Positions 1 through 7,692 of a DNA stretch of 64,000 nt are shown piece after piece. The DNA lies in contig DCWA01000009.1 in assembly GCA_002327445.1 (NCBI GenBank), positions 37,090-101,089 on the forward strand, read 5' to 3'. The stretch is from Desulfobacteraceae bacterium UBA2174. GTDB taxonomy: Bacteria; Desulfobacterota; Desulfobacteria; Desulfobacterales; UBA2174. Numbering within the stretch: the stretch's first letter is position 1; every line of letters starts with the position of its first letter. Under the pieces are notes generated by a model. That model saw nothing but the letters and a program-made list of their open reading frames with translations, was not told where the DNA came from and searched no databases. The translations under genes and the position numbers were made by a program.

Positions 1-1185
1 GATGGCCGAGGGATGGTAGAGGCCCCAAGCGTAGGGGAGAAAATCGTGGGCCACGCTGGTGACGATGATGACGAAGCGCTCGTACCACATGCCGATGTTC
101 ACCAGGATCGAGATGCCGAAGAGCCAGCCGATGCGGGTGCGGATCGCCTTGAAGAAGAACAGCAACGGCACGAGGGTGTTGCAGACCACCATGATCCAGA
201 ATCCCACGGCGTAGTCGCCGGTGGGCCGATACTGGAAAATGGCCATCTCCACGGGGTTGTGGCTGTACCAGGCGATGAAGAATTCGGTGCCGTAAGCGAA
301 ACCCACGATCAGGCCGGTGAAGATGATCGTCTTGGCGACGCTTTCCAGCACGTGCACGGTGATGATGCGCTCGTAGCGGAAGATGCGCCGCAGCGGGATG
401 ATCAGCGTCAGCACCATCGCCAGCCCCGAGTGGATGGCCCCGGCCACGAAGTAGGGCGCGAAGATGGTGGTGTGCCAGCCGGGCACCACTCCTAAAGCGA
501 AGTCCCAGGAGACGACGCTGTGCACCGAGATCACCAGCGGCGTGGCCAGGGCCGCGAAGAAGAGATACCCGCGGCTGTAGTGGCGCCACTGCTCGTGGCG
601 GCCGGTCCAGCCGAGGGACAGGACGGTGAAGATTTTCTTGCGCGCCCCTTCGGCCCGGTCGCGGATGATGGCCAGGTCCGGCAGCATCCCGGTGTACCAG
701 AACAGCGAACTGACGGTGAGGTAGGTGCTGATGGCCACCACGTCGAACATCAGCGGGGACTGGAAGTTGGGCCACAGGGTGCGCTGGTTGGGCAGCGGCA
801 GCATGTAGTAGACCATCCAGACCCGCCCGAGATGAATGAAGGGAAAGAGGCCGGCAATGCAGACGGCGAAGACCGTCATGGTTTCGGCCGCCCGGGCGAT
901 GGGGTTGCGCCAGCCGGCCCGAAACAGGTGCAGAATGGCCGAAATCAGGGTCCCGGAGTGCGCGATCCCCACCCAGAAGACGAAGTTGATCAGGTAGGTG
1001 CCCCAGTGCACCGGGTTGTTCATCCCGGCCACGCCCACGCCCACCAGGATCTGGTACAGCCAGCAGCCGGCGCCGAGCATCACCCCGCCGAACAAGGCGG
1101 CGATGAGCAGCCAGTAGCGCCACCCCGGCGGTCGCAGCGTATCGAGAACCGTATCGTCGATGGTATTGAAGGTAAGGGCCCTCAT
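1..1185 (-). CDS. NrfD/ActC-like quinol-interacting membrane subunit (3' end beyond window)
   Basis: The reading frame is open from an ATG at 1185 to the window edge (395 codons), so the C-terminus is missing. The translation is strongly hydrophobic with about ten helices and carries NrfD/PsrC-family features, including the N-terminal stretch TLRPPGWRYW and the block HWGTYLINFVFWVGIAHSGT. NrfD-type subunits bind quinone in the membrane and pair with a Fe-S subunit on the outer face. The gene lies downstream of an ActB-like gene on the same strand, which points to alternative complex III (ActC) or a Qrc-like quinone reductase. Its ATG overlaps the stop of the intervening GxxExxY gene in an ATGA arrangement, so translation may be coupled. 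The missing C-terminus and the missing downstream genes prevent choosing between Act and Qrc. Confidence 0.85.
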   Translation of the reverse strand, partial: MRALTFNTIDDTVLDTLRPPGWRYWLLIAALFGGVMLGAGCWLYQILVGVGVAGMNNPVHWGTYLINFVFWVGIAHSGTLISAILHLFRAGWRNPIARAAETMTVFAVCIAGLFPFIHLGRVWMVYYMLPLPNQRTLWPNFQSPLMFDVVAISTYLTVSSLFWYTGMLPDLAIIRDRAEGARKKIFTVLSLGWTGRHEQWRHYSRGYLFFAALATPLVISVHSVVSWDFALGVVPGWHTTIFAPYFVAGAIHSGLAMVLTLIIPLRRIFRYERIITVHVLESVAKTIIFTGLIVGFAYGTEFFIAWYSHNPVEMAIFQYRPTGDYAVGFWIMVVCNTLVPLLFFFKAIRTRIGWLFGISILVNIGMWYERFVIIVTSVAHDFLPYAWGLYHPSAI

Positions 1186-1646
1186 TTCGCACTCTTCGGT
1201 GGTTGGAAATGAACCGCGGACAGGCGCGGACGGTCGCAGACGCTCAGGCGGCCTGGCGGCCGGAAAGGCTCGGACACCGTCAGGCCGAGGACCATGCGCT
1301 TGATCTCAGCCCGTGCATGCTTGAAGTTGACCAACAGGCCGACCTGCTTTCCGGTAGCCTTGAGGTAATGAAGCAACTGCGCCTCATGCACGGGAAGGAG
1401 CGCCTCCACCGTCTTGACCTCTATGATCACCTGGTCTTCCACCACGATGTCCGCGAAATACTCACCTACCCCTTGCCCCTTGTAGCAAACCTTCAACGGC
1501 ACCTGGCTTCCCGCATTCAACCCCCGTTCTCGAAGTTCAATTAAAAGGGCCTTTTCATAGACCTTTTCAAGAAACCCATGGCCCAATTCGCGATTGACCT
1601 CAAAAACGGCCCCGTTGATCCGGTATGTGATATCGTTGACATCCAC
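1182..1646 (-). CDS. GxxExxY family protein
   Basis: The 154-residue product contains the family-defining GFLEKVY motif near residue 25 and a PD-(D/E)XK-like core (YFADIVVEDQVIIEVK) with the pattern D...EVK. The family is widespread in environmental bacteria, is usually annotated only as GxxExxY, and its biochemical function is not known to me. The start is a GTG at 1646 with no strong ribosome binding site. The last 25 or so residues (after EPFRPP) look non-conserved. The gene sits between two subunit genes of a respiratory complex and its stop overlaps the start of the NrfD gene, an unusual location. Three 10-bp repeats lie upstream at 1751-1780. Confidence 0.8.
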   Translation of the reverse strand: MDVNDITYRINGAVFEVNRELGHGFLEKVYEKALLIELRERGLNAGSQVPLKVCYKGQGVGEYFADIVVEDQVIIEVKTVEALLPVHEAQLLHYLKATGKQVGLLVNFKHARAEIKRMVLGLTVSEPFRPPGRLSVCDRPRLSAVHFQPPKSAK

Positions 1647-1750
1647 TTTGATCTACGGTTCGAATCGATTCCCGTCGATTCCCGCTTTCTATCCCGTTTG
1701 TTTTTTTTCTTTTTACGTCCAGCAGAGGTTGCTCCACCAAATTCTTGATT

Positions 1751-1780
1751 GTCTGCGGTTGTCTGCGTCCGTCTGCGGTT
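1751..1780. repeat. Three tandem 10-bp units upstream of the GxxExxY gene
   Basis: Three adjacent units read GTCTGCGGTT, GTCTGCGTCC and GTCTGCGGTT. They lie between the end of the ActB-like gene and the start of the GxxExxY gene. Short periodic repeats of this style also occur at 11724-11765 and within the 67-nt element at 11823 and 42005, so they may mark insertions of accessory sequence. Confidence 0.6.
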
Positions 1781-1784
1781 TCTT

Positions 1785-4730
1785 TCAGACTTCTTGCACC
1801 ACCTTTTTCAGGTAGATCACCGCCGGCTTGGTATTCAGGTACCCCATCACCTGGTAGGCCCGCCGGTCGTCGCAGAGCCGCCGCACGCGGCTGTTGGGGT
1901 CCATCAGGTCCCCGAAGACCAGGGCGCCGGTGGGGCAGGTCTGCACACAGGCCGGGGTGATCTCCCCGTCACGGATGCGGCGCCTTTCGTTTTTGGCGGC
2001 GTTGTGGGCCGCCTTGATCCGCTGCACGCAGAAAGAGCATTTTTCCATCACCCCCTTGGCGCGCACCGTGACGTCCGGGTTGTACTGCAACTGCATCGGG
2101 GCCGGCGCCGCGTAGGTGAACCAATTGAATCGGCGCACCTTGTAGGGGCAGTTCTGGGCGCAGAAGCGGGTGCCGATGCAGCGGTTGTAAATCTGGTTGT
2201 TGAGCCCCTCGGTGCCGTGGTGGGGGGCATAGACCGGGCAGACCGCCTCGCAAGGGGCGTTGTCGCAGTGCTGGCACATCATGGGCAAAAAAAAGACCCG
2301 GGTCGGATCCGCCGGGTCGAGGTAGCGCTCGATGCGCAACCAGGCCATCTCCCGCCCCTCCAGCACCCGCTCTTCGCCCACGACGGCCACGTTGTTTTCC
2401 GCGGCGCAGGCCACGGCGCAGGCCCCGCAGCCGATGCAGCGATCCAGGTCCACCACCATCCCCCAGCGGTATCCGGCGTGGTCGTGGGGAGAATAGGCGT
2501 CGCGCGCGGGGTCGTAGCCCTCGGGCAGCGGCAGCGTCATGGGAAAATCGTGCATCGTCAGACCGGGTTTTTCGGCCCGAGGGGGCGCCTGAAGATGCGC
2601 CAGGTCCACTTGCAGGGCGATCTTGCGGTCGTGCTGGATGCGGCTGCCGTCGGTGTGGGCCAGGGGGGTGCGTCCCCCGGTGGCCTCCACCTGCCCCGGT
2701 CCGACGGCCATGGGCAGGGTCGTCCGCCCGTCGGCCTGGTCCAACCTCAAAAGCAGGAACGGATTGGGCCCTCGCTCGCGGGCGTAGCGTCCCGCGGCCA
2801 TGTGTCCCTGACCGGCGCCGATCATCAGGATCTCGGGCGCCACTGCTTCCGAAATGTAGACGGTGGCCGTGACTTGCGCTTCCGCCACACGGATACGGCA
2901 GTCGGCGCCGTGGGACAGGCCCAGGCGGCTCGCGGTGTGGGGATGAACCGTCACCGGCGTCCGCCAGGTGACTTGGGTCAGGGCATCGGGCAACTCCAGC
3001 AGCCAGGGGTGATCGGCGCTGCGGCCGTCGTAGAAGCGGATGGACGGCGCCACCACCACCACCGGCGCCTCTGCGGGCACCGGCGGAGCCGGCAATTCGG
3101 CCAGACCGCGGGCGGCATCGACCAGGGGGATGACGAAGGGCAGGTTTCCCTCCGAGGGCGTCTCGAAGCGACCGCCGTGCTGGAGCAAACGCGCATAATC
3201 GGATTCCTGGCGCAGACCGGCGCGCTCCATCAGGGACTGGACGAGCCATTGCCGATAGTCGGCCACCGGCCGCCGCGAACCGTAGGCCAGGGACAGGAGG
3301 ACATCCCCCACCGACGGCGCCGGATCCGGATGAACCGGCCCCATGGCCGGCTGCAGGTTGGAGATCAGGCCGATCCAGCCGCCGTATTCGTCCCAGCTCT
3401 CCAGGGGATGGGCCAATGGAAAGATCAGGTCGGATGCCTCGGCGGTGTCGTCGTTGCCGGCGGTGAAGGAGACAACGAAGGTCCCGCTCCGCCGAAGCCT
3501 TTCGATCTGTCCCCCCGCTCCGGGAAGGTTGTGGATCGGATCGACCCGGTTGAGCAGGAGCACGGCGGGACGGTCTTCCGCCAGCCGCTCCAGGTACCGG
3601 TGCAGTGCACCGCCGGCCCGGGCCTGTTCCAGGCGATGGCGCCGCCCCGTGTCGATCCGCGCCAGTTCGGGATCCAACAGCCGCTGCAGCAGGTTGGCCG
3701 CCGCATGGGTGGTGGCATCGTTGGGCGCGCCGGCGCCGCACCCGAGCACCAGGGGTCGCCGGGCATCGGCCAGGCACCGGACCAGCAGGCCAAAATCCTC
3801 GGGCCGGATACCGGCCGTCTCGACGACCCGCTCCGGCGTCCAGCTCCCGGAGGCCCGGTGGATGGCATCGCGGACTTCGCCGGGCAGGCCGGTGCCCTTT
3901 TCCCCGCGGGTCCACTCGTTGAGCAGCCCCAGGGCGATGGCGGCCTCACCGCCCGGGCGGCAGGGAATCCAGCGGTCGGCATTGGCCCCGGTGACATTCT
4001 GGAAGGGAGACACCTGGACCAGCACCGCCTTGGTGTTGTCCGTGACGGCATGGGCCTGCTTGAAGTGCCGGGCGTATTCCACCGGCGACAGCCAGGTATC
4101 GAGAAAATCGGCTCCCAATGAAACAATCCGGTCGGCGGCCTCCAACCGGTAGCCGACCAGGCCGTCCACCCCGAAAATCCGCCGGTTGGCCTCCCTGAGG
4201 GTTTCGAGCGCCAGCGGTTCGTAGACGAACGGCGCCGGGCTGTCGAGGGCGGTCATGGCCCGGGTCATCAGATCGAGCAGGCTCTCGCCGACACAGCCGG
4301 TCACCAGGGCGACGCGCCCTTTTCCGGGACAGGCGGCGGCTTGGGCCTTCTGGCACATCAGGGCTTCGGCCTCGCCGAAAGGGATGGTGCGCCACCCCCC
4401 CTTCACGCGCAGCCGCGGCAGGGCCGGACGATCCGGATGGTAAAGCCCCTGGAGCGCCGCCTGGCCCCGGGCGCAGAGGGTCCCCCGGTTGATCGGATGC
4501 AGGGGGTTGCCCTCCAGCTTGACGACCCGTCCCTCGCGGTTGGATGCCAGCACCCCGCAGCCGGCTGGGCATTCCCGGCAGGTGGTGGCATACCAGGTCG
4601 GCTGCCCGGGAACCTGGTCGTCGGGGGCCTGGACCAGGGCATGCAGCCGTTTTTCCGCCTCGGGTGAGCAGCCGGCGGCAAACGCGATGCTGCCGAGGCC
4701 GGCTGTCTTGAGAAAGGTTCTCCGATTCAT
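1785..4730 (-). CDS. ActB/QrcB-like molybdopterin-fold protein fused to a four-cluster ferredoxin domain, Tat-exported
   Basis: The start is the ATG at 4730, with CAGGAG ten bases upstream; this gives 981 residues and places a Tat signal at the N-terminus (MNRRTFLKTAGLGSIAFAAGC). Residues about 45-100 carry a CRECPAGC plus distal Cys set, the [4Fe-4S] site of the molybdopterin oxidoreductase fold. The last 270 or so residues are a HycB/NrfC-type ferredoxin with CIGCGACAVAC, CQHCDNAPCEAVCP, CIGTRFCAQNCP and a final CSFC...CVQTCPTGA set. Fusion of these two modules is typical of ActB of alternative complex III, where the Mo-fold part binds no cofactor. No multihaem cytochrome gene (ActA/QrcA) lies upstream; that side is occupied by gene fragments. 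Role inferred: periplasmic electron transfer from or to the NrfD subunit. Confidence 0.85.
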   Translation of the reverse strand: MNRRTFLKTAGLGSIAFAAGCSPEAEKRLHALVQAPDDQVPGQPTWYATTCRECPAGCGVLASNREGRVVKLEGNPLHPINRGTLCARGQAALQGLYHPDRPALPRLRVKGGWRTIPFGEAEALMCQKAQAAACPGKGRVALVTGCVGESLLDLMTRAMTALDSPAPFVYEPLALETLREANRRIFGVDGLVGYRLEAADRIVSLGADFLDTWLSPVEYARHFKQAHAVTDNTKAVLVQVSPFQNVTGANADRWIPCRPGGEAAIALGLLNEWTRGEKGTGLPGEVRDAIHRASGSWTPERVVETAGIRPEDFGLLVRCLADARRPLVLGCGAGAPNDATTHAAANLLQRLLDPELARIDTGRRHRLEQARAGGALHRYLERLAEDRPAVLLLNRVDPIHNLPGAGGQIERLRRSGTFVVSFTAGNDDTAEASDLIFPLAHPLESWDEYGGWIGLISNLQPAMGPVHPDPAPSVGDVLLSLAYGSRRPVADYRQWLVQSLMERAGLRQESDYARLLQHGGRFETPSEGNLPFVIPLVDAARGLAELPAPPVPAEAPVVVVAPSIRFYDGRSADHPWLLELPDALTQVTWRTPVTVHPHTASRLGLSHGADCRIRVAEAQVTATVYISEAVAPEILMIGAGQGHMAAGRYARERGPNPFLLLRLDQADGRTTLPMAVGPGQVEATGGRTPLAHTDGSRIQHDRKIALQVDLAHLQAPPRAEKPGLTMHDFPMTLPLPEGYDPARDAYSPHDHAGYRWGMVVDLDRCIGCGACAVACAAENNVAVVGEERVLEGREMAWLRIERYLDPADPTRVFFLPMMCQHCDNAPCEAVCPVYAPHHGTEGLNNQIYNRCIGTRFCAQNCPYKVRRFNWFTYAAPAPMQLQYNPDVTVRAKGVMEKCSFCVQRIKAAHNAAKNERRRIRDGEITPACVQTCPTGALVFGDLMDPNSRVRRLCDDRRAYQVMGYLNTKPAVIYLKKVVQEV

Positions 4731-5265
4731 TTCGATGAAATGCTCCTGAAATAAACCCTTCCGCCGGTTGATCCGGCCGCTGCCGGCGCTGAATCGATCC
4801 CGCGCCAAAAGCATACACAGCGGGTGAATTTCATTCAAGAAAAAGCTGGCAAGCCCGGCTCCGGCGGGCGGGCCTCCGGATTGACACGTTTCCGGGGAGG
4901 ATTACGTTGTCATCGAAGTCCTCGAAACGAATTGAAAAAACGGGGCGCCGCATGGGTCGGCCAACCCGACAGCGAAAGGAGCACCCCATGATCGGAATCA
5001 TGATCACCCTCCTGGTCCTGGCTTACTTCGTCAACCGTTGCATGCCCACCAGGGAAACGGCATCGTCTTGCAAGCTCTGAATCCGCATTCGCCGCGCCGG
5101 CGCAGGATCCGGCCGGTGCGGCGCTTCTGAGCAACGACCTTTTCAGAGACGACAAAACGATAGTGTAGTGAATATTACAATTCATCGGATGGAAGCGTCA
5201 AGAAAAACTAAATTCCATTCATTTGATACGGCATCGTTGCCCAGAGCCGATAATCGTTTCGGCCG
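4731..5265. other. Intergenic region upstream of the ActB-like gene
   Basis: This 535-bp stretch separates divergent sequence blocks. Apart from a 30-codon plus-strand ORF with a good ribosome binding site at 4988, I see no gene, no clear terminator and no confident promoter in it. A GC-rich imperfect palindrome lies near 5090-5130. Confidence 0.5.
4988..5080 (+). CDS. Putative 30-residue single-span membrane protein
   Basis: The ORF encodes a peptide starting MIGIMITLLVLAYFVNRCM and ending SSCKL. Residues 2-16 are a plausible membrane segment followed by a basic, polar tail. A good ribosome binding site (AAAGGAG) lies seven bases before the ATG. The region has no competing ORF. Nothing else supports function; it could be a small membrane protein or a chance ORF. 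Confidence 0.4.
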   Translation: MIGIMITLLVLAYFVNRCMPTRETASSCKL

Positions 5266-5481
5266 TCAGGGCTTCGCCGGAATTTGGCGGCATCGGGTTT
5301 CGCGGGTGAACAGCAGCAGGAGCAAGGACAGGGCCAGCCAGGCGATCATCAATGAAAAGCCCGCCCGGTAGGCGGCGGCATCGTATCGGCGCACCCCGTC
5401 CACCAGGGTGCCGGTCCAACAGGTATCCAGAGCCCAGCCCACCAGGGGCTGCAACAGCATGGGGCCGAGCATCACTCCCAT
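5266..5481 (-). pseudogene. C-terminal fragment of an MFS transporter
   Basis: The 71-residue stretch beginning MGVMLGPMLLQPLVGWALD and ending with FTRETRCRQ reads as the last two or three transmembrane segments of a major facilitator superfamily transporter, including the tail pattern GFSL...FTRET. No upstream MFS sequence is present. It is joined in frame to a fragment of an unrelated AAA-ATPase-like gene at about 5481, so it is a recombination product. Assignment rests on motif recall. Confidence 0.6.
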
Positions 5482-5798
5482 GTTCACCAGCACCACCACC
5501 CGCAGCCCCGTCTGCGCGTGGGTCTGGCGCAGCAGCTCGGCAAACCGGTTGCTGGCCGCTGGATAGCGCTGGGGCAGGCGCCATCGTTCTTCGTAGCGTC
5601 CCAACTGCCGATCCATACTCTGCTGCAACGCCTCCACCGAACCGAGCACCCCGCCGACGAAATGAAGGCCAACACCGGATGCACCAACGACCAGTCCCGG
5701 TGCGTCTCGGCATACAGCCCTGCAAACAGCTCGCGGCTGCCGGAAAAAAGCTCCTTGAACGTGTCGATGAGCAGGCTCTTGCCGAAACGCCGGGGCTG
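5482..5798 (-). pseudogene. Fragment of an AAA-ATPase-like/PD-(D/E)XK protein gene, frameshifted
   Basis: Two frames together match the intact neighbour at 6007-7560. The first has PRRFGKSLLIDTFKELFSG and AFISSAG; the second, after a frameshift near 5660, has GGVLGSVEALQQSMDRQL and QTGLRVVVLVN. The DNA over 5705-5795 is nearly identical to 7341-7430 of the intact gene. The fragment lacks the N-terminus and everything after the conserved VVVLVDEYDKP region, where it runs into MFS sequence. It is a decayed partial duplicate. Confidence 0.75.
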
Positions 5799-5827
5799 GA
5801 GGCGGATGAATCCCGTACATCCCCACG

Positions 5828-5870
5828 AATATCGTCTATTTTGCACTCGTCCTGCAACCTAGACGATATT
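5828..5870. repeat. 11-bp perfect inverted repeat next to the gene fragments
   Basis: AATATCGTCTA at 5828-5838 is matched by TAGACGATATT at 5860-5870, with a 21-base spacer. A third related string (TAGACGGCATCGTCC) follows at about 5880. The sequence interrupts what would have been the 5' part of the fragmented AAA-ATPase-like copy, so it may be the end of a small mobile repeat. Confidence 0.5.
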
Positions 5871-6006
5871 TTTGGAGAATAGACGGCATCGTCCATTCCC
5901 GTGAGCGCCATTTTGAGAGGAAATCTTAGAAGGCCTCCGTTTTTTCCTTGGATTTCTGTGGCCTCTTGGCCGAGCCGCAGATCCAAGGTGGCGTAACGCT
6001 TTTCTG

Positions 6007-7560
6007 TCAAGGCGCGGCCTCCTGCACTTCGAACCCGCAGACGCCGCAGTCCCGGCGGCTGAACTCCACGCCGATCAGATAGACCGGATCGCCCCGGTCC
6101 AGGTACTTGTCGGCATAGCTCTTGGCCAAAAGTTGCGCCAGGGCCTTTCCTTCGGGTTCGGCTTCCACCACCTTGAACTCGAACAAAAAAACCCGTCCCT
6201 CGAACAGCACCGCCATGTCCACCCGGTCCTGACTGGTGGTGTCCTCCACCCGGATGTCCAGGCCCAGGGCCGCGAAGTGGCTGTAAAACACGCTGGCATA
6301 GTAGCCTTCGTATTCGCCGATGGCGTTGCGCCGGTGCCAGTCGTGCGGTATCGCGGCAAAGAGGGCCTGAAAATGCCGCTCGAGTCCTCTGAAATCCGCC
6401 GCCTGAAGCAGCCGCACCAGCCCCAGGCGCAGTTGCGACTCGCGGCCCGCATCCCCCAGAAAGGCTCCGGTGAGAATGACGTTGAGGCTCTGGTAGACCT
6501 CCCGGTTGGGATAGCGCAGATGGAAAAACCGCGAGCCGGCGATCTCTTCCACCCGGTCCACGGTCAGATACCCCGTCTGAAAGAGCAGCGCCTCCACCGG
6601 CATGGTGTCCACGTCGAAGGTCGACAGCAGCATCTCCGAGGCGATGGTCTCCCCGAGTTTGGGCGTGAAGGTCCCCCGCTCCAGCAGCAGTTTGACCAGA
6701 AAGGTGGGCGTGCCGGATTCGAACCAGTAGTTACCGAAGGTCCGCTTGGCAAAAAAAAGCAGGATATCGAAAGGATTATAAACATTTTCGCCAAGCCATC
6801 GGTATCCGTCGTACCACTGGCGTACCGCCTCGCGGTCCACCCCTTCCAGCTCAGGAGAAAATACTGTCTCAAGGTCTTTTTCGGTGTACCCGCAGATGGC
6901 CGAATACGGCGCCTCCACGGTCAAATCGCGCAGGTTGTTGAGTCCTGAAAAGATCCCGGCCTTGCTGAACTTGGACACCCCGGTCAAGAAGGCGAAGCGC
7001 ACATGGGCGTCGCTGTCCTTGATCACCGAGTAAAAATCGCGCAGCACCTCCCGCAGCCGCAGCGCCTCCTCGCGATCCTCGATGCGGTCCAGAATCGGCT
7101 TGTCGTACTCGTCCACCAGCACCACCACCCGCCGGCCCGTCTGTTCGTGGGCCTGGCGGACAAGCGCCTTGAACCGGATATTGATCTCGGAAAACGGAAC
7201 TTGGAGGCTGTATTGCTGCTCATACTGCGACAGTTGGGCGATCAAACTCTGCTGCAGCGCCTCCACCGAACCGGGCACCCCGCCGGCGAAGCTGAAAGCC
7301 AGCACCGGATACACCGCCGACCAGTCCCAGCGCGCCTCGGCATACAGCCCCGCAAACAGCTCGCGGCTGCCGGAAAACAGCTCCTTGAACGTGTCGATGA
7401 GCAGGCTCTTGCCGAAACGCCGGGGACGGGAAAGGAAGTAATAGCTTCCCTCTTCGATCAACGACAGCACGAAGACGGTCTTGTCCACATAGTAGTAGTC
7501 GGCTTGCCGGATCTTGCGAAACGACTGCACGCCGATGGGCAGCTTCTTTTTGGCGGTCAT
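6007..7560 (-). CDS. AAA-ATPase-like protein with C-terminal PD-(D/E)XK nuclease domain
   Basis: The 517-residue protein has the layout of the AAA-ATPase-like (PF09820 type) plus PD-(D/E)XK nuclease (PF08011 type) family. The N-terminal domain shows PIGVQSFRKIR, YYVDKT and PRRFGKSLLIDTFKELFSG, and later VVVLVDEYDKPILD. The C-terminal domain shows the nuclease-like core DMAVLFEGRVFLFEFK (D...EFK). The start at 7560 has AAGGGGG ten bases upstream; an in-frame TTG at 7581 is less likely. Such genes occur in many near-identical paralogues in anaerobe genomes and are thought to be selfish or accessory; their cellular role is not established. A broken relative lies just downstream. Confidence 0.8.
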   Translation of the reverse strand: MTAKKKLPIGVQSFRKIRQADYYYVDKTVFVLSLIEEGSYYFLSRPRRFGKSLLIDTFKELFSGSRELFAGLYAEARWDWSAVYPVLAFSFAGGVPGSVEALQQSLIAQLSQYEQQYSLQVPFSEINIRFKALVRQAHEQTGRRVVVLVDEYDKPILDRIEDREEALRLREVLRDFYSVIKDSDAHVRFAFLTGVSKFSKAGIFSGLNNLRDLTVEAPYSAICGYTEKDLETVFSPELEGVDREAVRQWYDGYRWLGENVYNPFDILLFFAKRTFGNYWFESGTPTFLVKLLLERGTFTPKLGETIASEMLLSTFDVDTMPVEALLFQTGYLTVDRVEEIAGSRFFHLRYPNREVYQSLNVILTGAFLGDAGRESQLRLGLVRLLQAADFRGLERHFQALFAAIPHDWHRRNAIGEYEGYYASVFYSHFAALGLDIRVEDTTSQDRVDMAVLFEGRVFLFEFKVVEAEPEGKALAQLLAKSYADKYLDRGDPVYLIGVEFSRRDCGVCGFEVQEAAP

Positions 7561-7692
7561 CGGTTGGGCCCCCTTGCGCAAGGACGACGGTGAAAAGAAT
7601 CAACTCGCCTGGCAATGAACAGGCCGGGCCAGCGCAATGAAGAATAGCCGATTTCAGGCGGCATGCCAAGAAAGTGTACTTTTTACAATTAT

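Noticed and set aside
1749..4121. Long plus-strand open frame of about 790 codons
   Set aside because: It is antisense to the ActB-like gene, is rich in His, Gly, Arg and Pro as expected for a GC-rich shadow frame, and shows no protein family features.
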